DNA of 47,827 nt from a candidate division WS1 bacterium (GTDB lineage: Bacteria; Armatimonadota; Zipacnadia; Zipacnadales; UBA5352), in contig PXBW01000037.1 of NCBI GenBank assembly GCA_003566775.1, positions 1 to 47,827 of the forward strand. Direction: 5' to 3'. The notes under the pieces are model-generated. The model was not told the origin of the DNA. It saw nothing but the letters and a program-made list of their open reading frames with translations, and did not search any database. Shown piece after piece: positions 16,947 to 25,730 of the stretch (positions are counted from its first letter, which is position 1; each line of letters starts with the position of its first letter). The position numbers and the translations under genes are program-made.

Positions 16947-17342
16947 TTACCAGATCTGTCCTACTACCTCGCCACCGATACCGCGCTCACGCGCCTGGCG
17001 ATCTGTCAGCACGCCCTGGCTGGTGCTGATAATCGCAACGCCGAGACCCCCGAGCACGCGCGGCAGCTCATCCTTGCCCGCGTATACCCGGCGTCCGGGC
17101 TTGCTGATACGCTTCAAGCCCTGGATTACCGGCTCCCGGTGCTCATCGTAGCGAAGCCTGATCCGCACCGTGCGCCCGCGATTGATGAGCTGATAGCCCC
17201 GGATGTATCCCTCGCGATGCAGTATCTTCGCGATCTCGAGGTGCATCTTCGAGACCGGTACGTCCACGTCAAGATGCCGCGCGATGGCGGCGTTGCGCAC
17301 GCGCGTCAGCATATCTGAGATCGGATCTGTCAAAACAGCCAT
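16947..17342 (-). CDS. rpsH: 30S ribosomal protein S8 (uS8)
   Basis: The product has 131 residues, starting [19 protein letters not shown]. It includes [17 protein letters not shown], the [31 protein letters not shown] core and a C-terminal [15 protein letters not shown]8 binds helix 21 of 16S rRNA and, in E. coli, represses the spc operon by binding the rplE region; whether that applies here cannot be seen. It is preceded by rpsN and followed by rplF. Confidence 0.97.
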   Translation of the reverse strand: MAVLTDPISDMLTRVRNAAIARHLDVDVPVSKMHLEIAKILHREGYIRGYQLINRGRTVRIRLRYDEHREPVIQGLKRISKPGRRVYAGKDELPRVLGGLGVAIISTSQGVLTDRQARERGIGGEVVGQIW

Positions 17343-17423
17343 TGCTTTCCTCCTGCGAGCGCCACGGCTGCGACCGTTACGCCTCTGAACGCCTCTGCGT
17401 CCCTGTCGCTGTCTCAGCCCGTG

Positions 17424-17609
17424 TTACCAGCTTGCCTTGCGAACGCCGGGTATATTGCCCTCAAGGGCGTTCTCCCTGAAGCAGATGCGGCAGATACCGA
17501 ACTTCCTCATGTAACCCCGCCTCCTGCCACACAGTCCGCACCGGTTATAATCCCGCGTGCTGAACTTGTGCTCGCGCTTCGCATCGATTATCCACGATTT
17601 CTTAGCCAC
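17424..17609 (-). CDS. rpsN: 30S ribosomal protein S14 type Z (uS14)
   Basis: The product has 61 residues, starting [32 protein letters not shown] and ending [22 protein letters not shown]. The CGLC and CRIC pairs bind zinc, placing it in the short type-Z class rather than the long E. coli form. It sits in the head of the 30S subunit. It lies 30 bases after rplE and before rpsH, as expected. Confidence 0.97.
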   Translation of the reverse strand: MAKKSWIIDAKREHKFSTRDYNRCGLCGRRRGYMRKFGICRICFRENALEGNIPGVRKASW

Positions 17610-17639
17610 GGTTCACAAGCCTCCTGAACTCTTTACGGC

Positions 17640-18221
17640 TCAGCCTCGCTCCAGAGGCAGGCCGAGAGCCATCAGAAGCTCCCGCGCCTCCTCGTCGGTT
17701 TCGGCAGTCGTCACTATCGCAATGTCGAGGCCCCGCGAACTCTCCACCTCGTCATAGCTTAGCTCCGGGAAGATCAGTTCGTCGTCGATTCCCAGGCTGT
17801 AGTTCCCGCGACCATCAAAGGCGTCGGCGGGCAGTCCGCGGAAGTCCCTGATACGCGGTAGCGCTACGTTGAAAAGACGGTCGATGAACTCCCACATTCG
17901 GTTGCCGCGCAAGGTGACGCGCAGGCCGATCGGCTGCCCCTTCTGGATGCCGAAGTTCGAGATCGCCCTTCGCGCCCGGGTCACCGCCGGCATCTGCCCC
18001 GCGATCAGCGAAAGCTCGCGCCGCGCGGCATCGAGCGACTCAATATCGCTCTGCGCCTCCGGCACGCTCATGTTGACGCTTACCTTCCGAGGACGCGGCA
18101 CCTCCAACACATTGTCGTAATCAAAGCGCTCGGTCAGCGCCTCCATGATCTCGTCCTCAAACCTTGCCTTCAGGCGAGGCTTCTGCGAAACAACAGCTTC
18201 CTTTGTCTCTGTATCAGTCAT
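17640..18221 (-). CDS. rplE: 50S ribosomal protein L5 (uL5)
   Basis: The product has 193 residues from the ATG at 18221. Family segments are LEVPRPRKVSVNMSVPEA, GQMPAVTRARRAISNFGIQKGQPIGLRVTLRG, MWEFIDRLFNVALPRIRDFRG and GRGNYSLGIDDELIFPELSYD. L5 binds 5S rRNA and contacts S13 and tRNA across the subunit interface. GGTGGGA lies 6 bases ahead of the chosen start; the frame is open to 18323, but that extension overlaps rplX and has no family match. The N-terminus carries about ten residues more than E. coli L5. Confidence 0.96.
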   Translation of the reverse strand: MTDTETKEAVVSQKPRLKARFEDEIMEALTERFDYDNVLEVPRPRKVSVNMSVPEAQSDIESLDAARRELSLIAGQMPAVTRARRAISNFGIQKGQPIGLRVTLRGNRMWEFIDRLFNVALPRIRDFRGLPADAFDGRGNYSLGIDDELIFPELSYDEVESSRGLDIAIVTTAETDEEARELLMALGLPLERG

Positions 18222-18261
18222 TATCTGTCCCACCGATCCTGGCGGCTCGCCGCCCGGGAGG

Positions 18262-18624
18262 TCACTCGTAGTATATGTCCGCGCCGCACTTCTTGCATAC
18301 GCGGACCTTCCGGCCTTCCTCATCTACCCGCCTGCCCACCCGGGTGCGTTCATCGCACTCGGTGCAGACCAGCATCACATTGGACGCGTCGATCGGCGCG
18401 GGTCTGTCCATGATCCCGCCCTGCTGCATCTGCTGTGTCTGCCGCACAGCCTTCTTGACGATGTTGATCCCGTCAATGGTCACGCGGTTCGTCTCCGGAT
18501 CGACGTCGATCACCTCACCGCGGCGCACCCGACCCGGCATCGAACGATCCTTGCCCGCGATGACCTCGACCGTGTCCCCGACCTTGATCCGCATCTTCCG
18601 CTTGCTACCTCTGTTGCGCCCCAT
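18262..18624 (-). CDS. rplX: 50S ribosomal protein L24 (uL24) with C-terminal zinc ribbon
   Basis: The product has 120 residues. The KOW motif is MRIKVGDTVEVIAGKDRSMPGRVRR. The C-terminus has a CTEC and CKKC pair, a zinc ribbon found in many non-proteobacterial L24 proteins. L24 starts 50S assembly on 23S domain I and lies at the tunnel exit. The ATG at 18624 (MGRNRGSKRK) has GGGAG at 9 bases; the downstream ATG at 18594 would give the more common short N-terminus. It lies between rplN and rplE. Confidence 0.96.
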   Translation of the reverse strand: MGRNRGSKRKMRIKVGDTVEVIAGKDRSMPGRVRRGEVIDVDPETNRVTIDGINIVKKAVRQTQQMQQGGIMDRPAPIDASNVMLVCTECDERTRVGRRVDEEGRKVRVCKKCGADIYYE

Positions 18625-18643
18625 CGCTGACAACTCCCTAATC

Positions 18644-19012
18644 TCAAATGACCTCGGGGGCCAGAGAGACGATCCTCATGTATTCTCTGTCACGCAGTTC
18701 TCGCGCAACCGGACCGAATACGCGCGTGCACTGCGGATTCTTGTTCTCATCCACTATCACCGCAGCGTTGTCATCGAACGCGATAACCGAGCCGTCCTCC
18801 CGCTGCACGCGATCCTTGCAGCGCACGACCACGGCACGCACGACCTCCCCCTTCGGGATTGTGCTCTGCGGTGTGACTGCCTTCGTCGAGCAGATTATCT
18901 CGTCACCGAGCGTGGCGTACCTCGCGCCGCTCTTCCCCATCACGCGAATACAAAACAGCGCGCGCACTCCTGAGTTATCGGCGACCTTCAACCTTGTCGT
19001 GTTCTGTATCAT
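18644..19012 (-). CDS. rplN: 50S ribosomal protein L14 (uL14)
   Basis: The product has 122 residues, the standard L14 length, starting [26 protein letters not shown]. It contains [35 protein letters not shown] and [27 protein letters not shown]14 lies at the subunit interface and is the docking site of the silencing factor RsfS. It is normally the gene directly after rpsQ; here an EF-G paralogue separates the two. Confidence 0.97.
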   Translation of the reverse strand: MIQNTTRLKVADNSGVRALFCIRVMGKSGARYATLGDEIICSTKAVTPQSTIPKGEVVRAVVVRCKDRVQREDGSVIAFDDNAAVIVDENKNPQCTRVFGPVARELRDREYMRIVSLAPEVI

Positions 19013-19071
19013 TTTCGCTTACCTCATTGCTGCACATGTCGAAGGTAACACGGGCCGGCTTGCCCGCGGGC

Positions 19072-21141
19072 TTACTCTTCGTCGCTCTCCTCGCGCTGCT
19101 TCGCTTCGGCAATTGCCTGATCCGTCAGATGTGCCGGAAGCTCCTCGTAGTGCGAGAAAGACATCTCGTAACTTGCGCGACCCTGTGAGATCGAGCGAAG
19201 GTCGGCCGCATAGCGCATCATCTCGCTCTGCGGCACCTGGGCCTTGATCGCCTGCATGGTGCCGACCTGCTCGGTGCCGATGATCTTGCCCCGCTTCGAG
19301 TTGAGATCGCTCATGATGTCGCCCATGATGTCCTCGGGGCCGGTCACAGTCACGTCCATGATTGGCTCCAGCAGCACGGGCTGGGCCTGCTGCATCGCAT
19401 TGCGCAGCGCGATCCCCGCCGCTGTCTGAAACGCCATATCCGACGAGTCAACTGGATGGGAACTGCCGTCATCGAGCGTCACCCGCATGTCAACAATCGG
19501 ATACCCGGCAAGGTGCCCCCGCTCCATACCCTGCACGATGCCCTTCTCCACGGCGGGAATGTAGTTCGTCGGCACTGACCCGCCCTTGATCTCGTTGACG
19601 AACTCGAAGCCCTCACCCCGCGGCAGCGGCTCCACGCGGATCCAGACGTCGCCGAACTGCCCGCGTCCGCCCGTCTGCTTCTTGTGCCGCCCCTGCACCC
19701 GCACCGCTCGCCGAACCGTTTCCCGGTAGGCCACACGCGGCTCGCTCATCTGCACATCGACATCGTACTGCTTCTGAAGCTTCGCGACCGCAACATCGAG
19801 ATGCATCGGCCCGAGCCCCTTCAGCAGCAACTCACCGGTCTCAGTGTTGCGCTCGTACTTCAGACCCATGTCCTCCGCAGTCAGTCGCGTCAGCGCATCG
19901 GACATCTTGTCCGCGTCCGCTCTCGAGGCCGCGGTTACTGCCACTGCATACATCGAATCCGGCGCGCCGGGCCGCGGGATCTCCAGCTCACTGCCCTGCT
20001 CCGCGAGAGTATCGCCGGTGGCCGTATCGTCGAGTCTTACAGCCGACCCCATGTCGCCGGCGACCAACTGCTCGACGTTCTCGCTCTCGCGAGCCTGGTT
20101 GACCCCCAGGCTCGACAGGCGCTCCCGCTCCTCACTGCGTGGATTGTACACATCCTGGTCCGCTGATACGGTGCCCGACACGACGCGCATCAGACTCATC
20201 TGCCCCACGTAGGGATCGGTCAGCGTCTTGAACACCATCAGGGCCACCGGGCCGTCGGGATCGGCCGTCAACTCGACCTCTTCCTCGCCCTCCACGCCCG
20301 TGCGCGGTGCCGCATCGGCGGGCGATGTCGCGACATCTGCGACGAAATCCATCAGCGGCGTGATGCCCGTCTCCGCCGTCGCGGCAGTGCACAGCACCGG
20401 TACCAGCGTCCCGGCGGCGACCGCCGTCTTCAAGCCCCCGATCAGCTCATCCTCGCTTAACGTTCCCTCTTCGAAATACTGCATCATAAGATCGTCATCG
20501 CTGGCGGCGACGGCGTCTATGAGTCTCTCCCGTGCCTCTTCCACCGCGTCCTCCATCTCCGCGGGGATATCCGTCTCCTCCCCCGCGCCCATGAACGCCT
20601 TCTGTGCAAGCAGGTCCACGACGCCCTCGAACGCCTCTCCCTGCCCGATGGGCAGTTGGACGCCCACGGCCTCACAATCGGGAAGACTCTCGTTCATGCT
20701 GGCGACCGCCTCGTCGAAATCCGCCCGCTCGGCGTTGAGCTTGTTCACCACGCCGATAACCGACACACCCGTGTCACGCGCCGCCTCATACATCTTGATC
20801 GTGTGCACTTCGACGCCCGCCGCCGCGTCCATTACCAGCAGCGCATTCTCCACCGCCCACAGCCCGTAGAGCGCATCCACGTAAAACTCAGAGTAGCCGG
20901 GGCAGTCAATGATGTTTATCTTTGAGCCACCATGCTCGACATGGCAAAGCGCCGGGGAGATCGAGATGTTCCGCTCTCGCTCCTGTTCCTCGAAGTCCGC
21001 CACCGCAGTCCCATCATCTACCGAGCCCAACTGCTGCACCGCCCCCGACACGTGCAGCATGGCCTCATTCAGCGAAGTCTTGCCCACGCCCCGGTGACCG
21101 ACAAGCGCAATGTTGCGCAGGTCCTCTGGTTGCCAACTCAC
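19072..21141 (-). CDS. Elongation factor G-like GTPase (EF-G2 type), divergent
   Basis: The protein has 689 residues with the full EF-G domain set: G domain, domain II (ALMVFKTLTDPYVGQMSLMRVVSG), III (GLGPMHLDVAVAKLQ), IV ([20 protein letters not shown] ... DSSDMAFQTAAGIALRNAM) and V (ISQGRASYEMSFSHYEELP). The P-loop is GHRGVGKT (15-22). The G3 motif is DCPGYSEF with Tyr83 where canonical EF-G has the catalytic His, and G4 is NKLN (133-136) instead of NKMD, with Asn where Asp reads the guanine base. These changes, and the clear second fusA in the same operon, place it with EF-G2/FusA2-like proteins, whose role is unsettled (translocation variant, recycling or another ribosome-linked function). 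The start is GTG with AGGAGG eight bases upstream. It lies between rpsQ and rplN, so it is expressed with the ribosome. Confidence 0.93.
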   Translation of the reverse strand: MSWQPEDLRNIALVGHRGVGKTSLNEAMLHVSGAVQQLGSVDDGTAVADFEEQERERNISISPALCHVEHGGSKINIIDCPGYSEFYVDALYGLWAVENALLVMDAAAGVEVHTIKMYEAARDTGVSVIGVVNKLNAERADFDEAVASMNESLPDCEAVGVQLPIGQGEAFEGVVDLLAQKAFMGAGEETDIPAEMEDAVEEARERLIDAVAASDDDLMMQYFEEGTLSEDELIGGLKTAVAAGTLVPVLCTAATAETGITPLMDFVADVATSPADAAPRTGVEGEEEVELTADPDGPVALMVFKTLTDPYVGQMSLMRVVSGTVSADQDVYNPRSEERERLSSLGVNQARESENVEQLVAGDMGSAVRLDDTATGDTLAEQGSELEIPRPGAPDSMYAVAVTAASRADADKMSDALTRLTAEDMGLKYERNTETGELLLKGLGPMHLDVAVAKLQKQYDVDVQMSEPRVAYRETVRRAVRVQGRHKKQTGGRGQFGDVWIRVEPLPRGEGFEFVNEIKGGSVPTNYIPAVEKGIVQGMERGHLAGYPIVDMRVTLDDGSSHPVDSSDMAFQTAAGIALRNAMQQAQPVLLEPIMDVTVTGPEDIMGDIMSDLNSKRGKIIGTEQVGTMQAIKAQVPQSEMMRYAADLRSISQGRASYEMSFSHYEELPAHLTDQAIAEAKQREESDEE

Positions 21142-21180
21142 TTGGTCTTCCTCCTACTGCTGCTTTCGGCGTCTCGCCTC

Positions 21181-21444
21181 TCACTCGGCGCGCCGGAGAA
21201 TATCCACGACACGCCAGGACTTGCTCTTGCTCAGAGGTCGGCACTCCATGATCCGCACCTGGTCCCCGGTCCGACACTCGTTCCGCTCATCGTGTGCCTT
21301 GAATTTCGTGCTTCGCCTGAGCACCTTGTCATAGAGCGGGTGGCGGGTGGTGCGTTCCACCTCCACGACCACCGTCTTCTCCATCCTGTCGCTCACGACA
21401 ATGCCCTCGCGGGTCGGCTTCCTGCTAACAGAGCGCTCACTCAT
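21181..21444 (-). CDS. rpsQ: 30S ribosomal protein S17 (uS17)
   Basis: The product has 87 residues with the motifs [39 protein letters not shown] and [28 protein letters not shown]17 is a primary 16S-binding protein of OB fold. The length is ordinary. It follows rpmC by about 23 bases; downstream, instead of rplN, comes the EF-G2-type gene after a 39-base gap. Confidence 0.97.
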   Translation of the reverse strand: MSERSVSRKPTREGIVVSDRMEKTVVVEVERTTRHPLYDKVLRRSTKFKAHDERNECRTGDQVRIMECRPLSKSKSWRVVDILRRAE

Positions 21445-21467
21445 CGCGGTCCTGCCTCTCTCTGCAT

Positions 21468-21704
21468 TCAGCGGCTCCGGTCGATGCCGAGCCGGCGCTC
21501 CTGAAGGATAGTGTTTATGCGTGCAATCGCCTTGCGATACTTGCGGATCCGCATCGGATCATCGATCTGTCCGGAGGCGGTCCGAAATCGCAGATTCTGA
21601 AGGCTCTCGACGATCTGGCCCCGCAGTTCGAGCAGTTCGTTATCCGTGCTGTCCCGACATGCTTCCATGAAGTCGGTAGTGCTGTGCGCATCATCGGGCA
21701 TCAT
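21468..21704 (-). CDS. rpmC: 50S ribosomal protein L29 (uL29)
   Basis: The product has 78 residues. Its core, [50 protein letters not shown], is diagnostic. The N-terminus is about ten residues longer than usual ([18 protein letters not shown]). The first ATG overlaps the rplP stop by four bases, with GGGAGG ten bases upstream inside rplP; an internal ATG at 21668 would give the common length but has no ribosome-binding site. L29 sits at the tunnel exit near the SRP and trigger-factor docking site. Confidence 0.95.
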   Translation of the reverse strand: MMPDDAHSTTDFMEACRDSTDNELLELRGQIVESLQNLRFRTASGQIDDPMRIRKYRKAIARINTILQERRLGIDRSR

Positions 21705-22120
21705 CGGTCAAGGCCCTCCCTGCTGACGAACTGCGTCTTAATTGGAAGCTTATGCCCGGCGAGGCGCATCGCCTCGCGCGCCACGTCGGCGCTCACACCG
21801 GCCATCTCGAACAACACTCGACCGGGCTTGACAACGGCCACGTAATACTCCGGCGCGCCCTTGCCCTTCCCCATCGGCATCTCCTGACCCCGACTCGTAA
21901 CCGCCTTGTCGGGGAAGATGCGAATCCAGACCTTCCCGCCACGCTGGGCATATCGCGTCATCGCCACACGTGCCGCCTCAATCTGCCTCGAAGTGATCCA
22001 CGCGGGCTCGACGGCCATCAGGCCGAAGTCGCCGAAGTCCACGTTGCAGCCACGCTGCGCCTTGCCCTTCATCCTGCCTCTTTGCTGCTTACGGTGTTTC
22101 GTGCGCTTGGGCATCAACAT
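21701..22120 (-). CDS. rplP: 50S ribosomal protein L16 (uL16)
   Basis: The product has 139 residues, starting [24 protein letters not shown], with [70 protein letters not shown] and a C-terminal [13 protein letters not shown]16 supports the A-site tRNA elbow and the peptidyl-transferase centre. The ATG at 22120 has AGGAGG nine bases upstream and lies inside the last codons of rpsC, giving a 32-base overlap in another frame. The internal ATG at 22114 is the alternative. Confidence 0.96.
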   Translation of the reverse strand: MLMPKRTKHRKQQRGRMKGKAQRGCNVDFGDFGLMAVEPAWITSRQIEAARVAMTRYAQRGGKVWIRIFPDKAVTSRGQEMPMGKGKGAPEYYVAVVKPGRVLFEMAGVSADVAREAMRLAGHKLPIKTQFVSREGLDR

Positions 22121-23117
22121 CGCCGGTGTCCTCCTCGGCGTTATCGTCGTCATCTACTGCGTCTTCAAGCTCATCCTCTACGTCCGGTTCGGCGCGCTCG
22201 GCGGCATCCATCCCGCTCACCGCCACCGTCTCGTCCGGCGCCGCGGTCTCGGTCGAGGCGCTCACAGTCTCACTCTCGGCCTCGTCCGCCTCTGTGAGAA
22301 GCTCATCAATCGCGGCTTCCTCGCCCTCGCCGGCTGGCTCTGAGGGCTCTTCAGTCGCCTCGCTCGGGGTCTCCTCCGGCCGGGCCGCCGAAGCTTCCTG
22401 CTCTGCGGCCTCTTCGGCCTCGACTTCGGCGGCTTCGCGCTTCTCTTTCTCCGCCTCAACCTGTCCCTCGGGTGGACTCGGCGGAGGTGGCAGGATCTCC
22501 CCGTTACACACATACACCTGTACGCCGATATGCCCATATCCGGTGACCGCCTCGGAGAAACCCTTCTCCACGTCGGCGCGCAGAGTGTGCAGGGGCACAC
22601 TCCCCTCGGGGCCGACCCGCTCGGTTCGCGCGATCTCAGCGCCCATCAGCCGACCGCTCACTGCGATCCGGATCCCGTCCACACCGGCGCGCCTCGCCCG
22701 CTCCACCGCCTGGCCCATCGCACGCCTGATCGACGCTCTGCGCTCGATCTGACTGGCGATCTCCTCGGCGATAAGCTGGGCCCGCGTCTCGGGCGCCTTC
22801 GTCTCCTCAACGTTGACGCGCACTCTACCGGTCATCATCTCATCGAGGTCGCGCCGCAGTCGATCGACGTCCGCGCCTCCGCGCCCGATGATGATACCCG
22901 GTTTCGCGCTCTCGATCGTGATCGTGACCGCGTCGGCCGTGCGCTCAATTATCACATCGGAGATGCCGGCATGATGGTGCCGCTCCTGAATGATCTTGCG
23001 CGCGTTCAAGTCCTCGACCAGTTGATTACGGTACTCCATGCCCTCCGCGAACCACTTGCTCCGCGTGTCGCGGATGACCCCGAGACGGAACCCGTAAGGA
23101 TTTACTTTCTGACCCAT
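22089..23117 (-). CDS. rpsC: 30S ribosomal protein S3 (uS3) with long acidic C-terminal tail
   Basis: The product has 342 residues, against about 210-240 in most bacteria. Residues 1-210 are normal S3: [27 protein letters not shown] domain with [18 protein letters not shown], then [39 protein letters not shown]. From about 215 to the end it is low-complexity Glu/Ala/Asp/Thr/Ser, ending in runs of Asp and Glu. The reading frame is intact, and the tail also carries the rplP ribosome-binding site and start, overlapping 32 bases. S3 forms the mRNA entry tunnel with S4 and S5; the tail would hang off the solvent side. The core assignment is certain; the role of the tail is unknown. Confidence 0.97.
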   Translation of the reverse strand: MGQKVNPYGFRLGVIRDTRSKWFAEGMEYRNQLVEDLNARKIIQERHHHAGISDVIIERTADAVTITIESAKPGIIIGRGGADVDRLRRDLDEMMTGRVRVNVEETKAPETRAQLIAEEIASQIERRASIRRAMGQAVERARRAGVDGIRIAVSGRLMGAEIARTERVGPEGSVPLHTLRADVEKGFSEAVTGYGHIGVQVYVCNGEILPPPPSPPEGQVEAEKEKREAAEVEAEEAAEQEASAARPEETPSEATEEPSEPAGEGEEAAIDELLTEADEAESETVSASTETAAPDETVAVSGMDAAERAEPDVEDELEDAVDDDDNAEEDTGDVDAQAHETP

Positions 23118-23186
23118 CCGGTCTTCAGCTCCCAGATATGTGCGCCAGTTTGTTGTCGCCCTCTGCGACGACGATCGCCCGACCTG

Positions 23187-23528
23187 TTACTCCTCTGCCC
23201 CGTCGCTAAGGATGACCGTGACGTGGCAGGTGCGCTTCTTTATACGATCCGCCCGGCCCCGTGCCCGCGGTTTGATACGGGGGATCGTCATACCCTCATC
23301 GACGAAGGCCCTCTCTACCGTGAGATCCTCAGCGTCGAGATTGTGATTGTTCTCGGCGTTTGCGATCGCCGACGCCAGCACCTTCTCAAGCTCCCGGCAT
23401 GCCGGACTCGACTGGACCGCAAGTATCGCGCGCGCCTCATCGATATGCTTGCCTACGATCAACTTCGTGTAACGCCGCACCTTGCGCGGCCCGCGTCTGA
23501 GATACTTCGCCTGTGCCTTAACTTCCAT
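23187..23528 (-). CDS. rplV: 50S ribosomal protein L22 (uL22)
   Basis: The product has 113 residues, starting MEVKAQAKYLRRGPRKVRRYTKLIVGK. The long beta-hairpin segment that lines the peptide tunnel is visible as TVERAFVDEGMTIPRIKPRARGRADRIKKRTCHVTVILS. The ATG at 23528 has GGGAG eight bases upstream; a TTG five codons earlier is unlikely. It lies between rpsS and rpsC in the usual S10 order. Confidence 0.97.
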   Translation of the reverse strand: MEVKAQAKYLRRGPRKVRRYTKLIVGKHIDEARAILAVQSSPACRELEKVLASAIANAENNHNLDAEDLTVERAFVDEGMTIPRIKPRARGRADRIKKRTCHVTVILSDGAEE

Positions 23529-23551
23529 TGTGCTATCTCCCAACTGACGGC

Positions 23552-23860
23552 TTAGCCGCGCTCTCCGGGCCGCACCGAAGTCACTCGTTCGCCACCGGGA
23601 CGCCCCGGCCGCATTCCGCGGAACGTGCGCGTGGGCGCAAACTCGCCCAGCTTATGCCCCACCATGTTCTCACTGATGTACACCGGCACGTGCTTGCGAC
23701 CGTCATATACCGCGATGGTGTGTCCCACCATCTCCGGGAAGATTGTCGATCGCCTTGACCACGTGCGAATGATCTTCTTCTCACCGGCCCGGTTCATCTC
23801 CCGGACCTTCGACAGCAGATGCTCGTCTGCGAAAGGGCCCTTCTTCAGTGATCTTGCCAT
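23552..23860 (-). CDS. rpsS: 30S ribosomal protein S19 (uS19)
   Basis: The product has 102 residues, starting [23 protein letters not shown]. It contains [55 protein letters not shown], which is diagnostic. The C-terminal tail is Arg/Gly/Pro-rich and about ten residues longer than E. coli S19. S19 lies in the 30S head, bound with S13. It follows rplB and precedes rplV. Confidence 0.97.
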   Translation of the reverse strand: MARSLKKGPFADEHLLSKVREMNRAGEKKIIRTWSRRSTIFPEMVGHTIAVYDGRKHVPVYISENMVGHKLGEFAPTRTFRGMRPGRPGGERVTSVRPGERG

Positions 23861-23892
23861 TAGCTCGCTTCGCTCCTTGTGCGAAGACTGTA

Positions 23893-24729
23893 TTACTTCC
23901 GCGCGTAGCGCCGCCGCACGATGAACCGGTTCGACGGCTTACTCCGCTTGCGGGTTCGCTTTCCGAGTGTCCGCTTGCCCCACGGACTGCGCGGAGAGTC
24001 ATGACCGATCGGGGCCTTGCCCTCACCGCCACCATGCGGGTGGTCAACCGGATTCATCGCGGAGCCTCGGACCGTTGGCCGCTTGCCCATCCAGCGCTTG
24101 CGGCCCGCCTTGCCGAGTTGCACGTTGTCGTGATCCACGTTGCCCACGCGCCCGATGGTCGCCCGGCAGCGTACGTCAACCATCCGCATCTCACCGGACG
24201 GCAACTCCAGCAGAGCGTACCGCCCCTCGCGTGCGACGAACTGGGCCTCCGATCCGGCACTACGCGCAAGCTGCGCGCCCCGTCCCGGCGTCAACTCCAC
24301 GCAGTGCACGACCGTCCCCAGGGGAATGTTCTCCAGCGGGAGCGTGTTGCCCACGCGTATCGGCGAGTCAGGGCCCGAGATCACCCGCGAACCCTCGGCT
24401 ATCCCGTCCGGTGCGATAATGTAGCGCTTCTCACCGTCGGCGTAGTGCAATAGCGCCAGATGCGCCGAGCGATTCGGATCGTACTCAAGCGCCGCCACCT
24501 TCGCCGGGACGCCGTCCTTGTCCCGCCGGAAGTCGATCTCGCGCAGCCGCCGCTTGTGCCCGCCACCCTGATGGCGCACCGTCACCTTGCCGCGAACGTT
24601 CCGCCCGGCAGACTTGTTGCGGCGTCCCCGGGTGAGATTCCGCTCGGGCTTCTTCTTACTGACATCGCGTTCAGGGGTGATATGCTGCCGCTGCCCCGGA
24701 CTTGTTGGTTTTCGTCGCCTCAATGCCAT
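23893..24729 (-). CDS. rplB: 50S ribosomal protein L2 (uL2)
   Basis: The product has 278 residues, the normal length. It begins [17 protein letters not shown] and includes [48 protein letters not shown] and the essential C-terminal [18 protein letters not shown] loop, whose His lies near the peptidyl-transferase centre. The ATG at 24729 has AGGAG ten bases upstream. It lies between rplW and rpsS. Confidence 0.97.
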   Translation of the reverse strand: MALRRRKPTSPGQRQHITPERDVSKKKPERNLTRGRRNKSAGRNVRGKVTVRHQGGGHKRRLREIDFRRDKDGVPAKVAALEYDPNRSAHLALLHYADGEKRYIIAPDGIAEGSRVISGPDSPIRVGNTLPLENIPLGTVVHCVELTPGRGAQLARSAGSEAQFVAREGRYALLELPSGEMRMVDVRCRATIGRVGNVDHDNVQLGKAGRKRWMGKRPTVRGSAMNPVDHPHGGGEGKAPIGHDSPRSPWGKRTLGKRTRKRSKPSNRFIVRRRYARK

Positions 24730-24776
24730 CGATCGCACTCTCCTGTGTCTCGGTGCGTGTATCTCTGCTTTCCCCG

Positions 24777-25094
24777 CTAACCGCCCATCTCCACTACGTC
24801 GATGCTGTCACCCTCCGCCAGGGTCACTACTGCCTTCTTGCGCTCGGCGGTGCGACCGGTGCGGTGGCGGTAGCTGCGCCGACGTTCCTTACCCGCGATG
24901 CGCATCGTGTTTACCTTCGTCACGTTGACATCGAACAGCGCCTCGACCGCGCGCCTGATCTCGATCTTGTTCGCGCTCGGCGCCACTTCGAACGTGTAGC
25001 GATTCTTCAACTCGGATTGCCGCATGCTCTTCTCCGTAACCACCGGGCGTCGGATGATCTCCCGATAGTAGTTCATCTTCTCAGTCGTCAGCAT
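24777..25094 (-). CDS. rplW: 50S ribosomal protein L23 (uL23)
   Basis: The product has 105 residues: [56 protein letters not shown] followed by a basic loop and [17 protein letters not shown]23 is the docking site for trigger factor and SRP at the tunnel exit. The ATG at 25094 has GGGAG nine bases upstream and overlaps rplD by 14 bases; the ATG at 25076 would remove the overlap. Confidence 0.97.
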   Translation of the reverse strand: MLTTEKMNYYREIIRRPVVTEKSMRQSELKNRYTFEVAPSANKIEIRRAVEALFDVNVTKVNTMRIAGKERRRSYRHRTGRTAERKKAVVTLAEGDSIDVVEMGG

Positions 25095-25728
25095 TCGCTC
25101 TCACTCCCTCGCACAGCGCCTCGAGGCCCGCTTCACTGATGATTATCGTGTCGGCCCAGAGCACGTCACGGGCATTGATATGAGGCGACTCTCGCATCAG
25201 GAGACCCTCGATGTTGCGCCCGCTCTTGTAAACCTTCTCATCCTGAGCCTCATCACGCCCGAGAAGCATCAGCACACGCCCCTCGGCACCGAGATCCTCT
25301 AGCATCGCCACGAATTGAGCGGTGGATATCTCATCCGCCGCAACCTCGTCCACGATCAGGATCGCGTTGTCGTGTATCCTGGCCGAAAGGGCCGCGTATA
25401 ACGCCTTGCGCCGCATCTTGCGGCTCAGTCGCGGCTTGCGGCGCGGACCGCGCGGACCGTGTGCCACGCCTCCGCCCACGAACAGCGGAGCGGACTGCGC
25501 GCCGTGCCGCGCGCGACCCGTGCCCTTCTGCCGGTACCACTTCGCGCCGGTCATGCGGATATCCGCGCGTCCCTTGGTTCGAGCAGAATCCTGATTCATC
25601 GCTCGTTCGACTGCAACAACGGCCTGGTGAATTAGATCGTGATTCACCGCGGTGCCGAATACCTCGTCGGCGAGTTCTACCTGGCCAACCTTTTCGCCCT
25701 GCCTGTCGTAAAGGGCTACCTCGGGCAT
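25081..25728 (-). CDS. rplD: 50S ribosomal protein L4 (uL4)
   Basis: The product has 215 residues. Its diagnostic extended loop, which reaches the peptide tunnel, is TKGRADIRMTGAKWYRQKGTGRARHGAQSAPLFVGGGVAHGPRGPR. The globular part follows (KALYAALSARIHDNAILIVDEV ... LMRESPHINARDVLWADTIIISEAGLEAL). In E. coli L4 represses the S10 operon through the mRNA leader; no such leader is evident here because the S10 genes continue directly from fusA. It lies between rplC and rplW. Confidence 0.97.
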   Translation of the reverse strand: MPEVALYDRQGEKVGQVELADEVFGTAVNHDLIHQAVVAVERAMNQDSARTKGRADIRMTGAKWYRQKGTGRARHGAQSAPLFVGGGVAHGPRGPRRKPRLSRKMRRKALYAALSARIHDNAILIVDEVAADEISTAQFVAMLEDLGAEGRVLMLLGRDEAQDEKVYKSGRNIEGLLMRESPHINARDVLWADTIIISEAGLEALCEGVRANADD

Positions 25729-25730
25729 TA

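Noticed and set aside
19072-21141. Tetracycline-resistance ribosomal protection protein (Tet(M)-like) instead of EF-G2
   Set aside because: The G3/G4 changes and domain IV sequence fit EF-G2 better, and nothing mobile or resistance-related is nearby.
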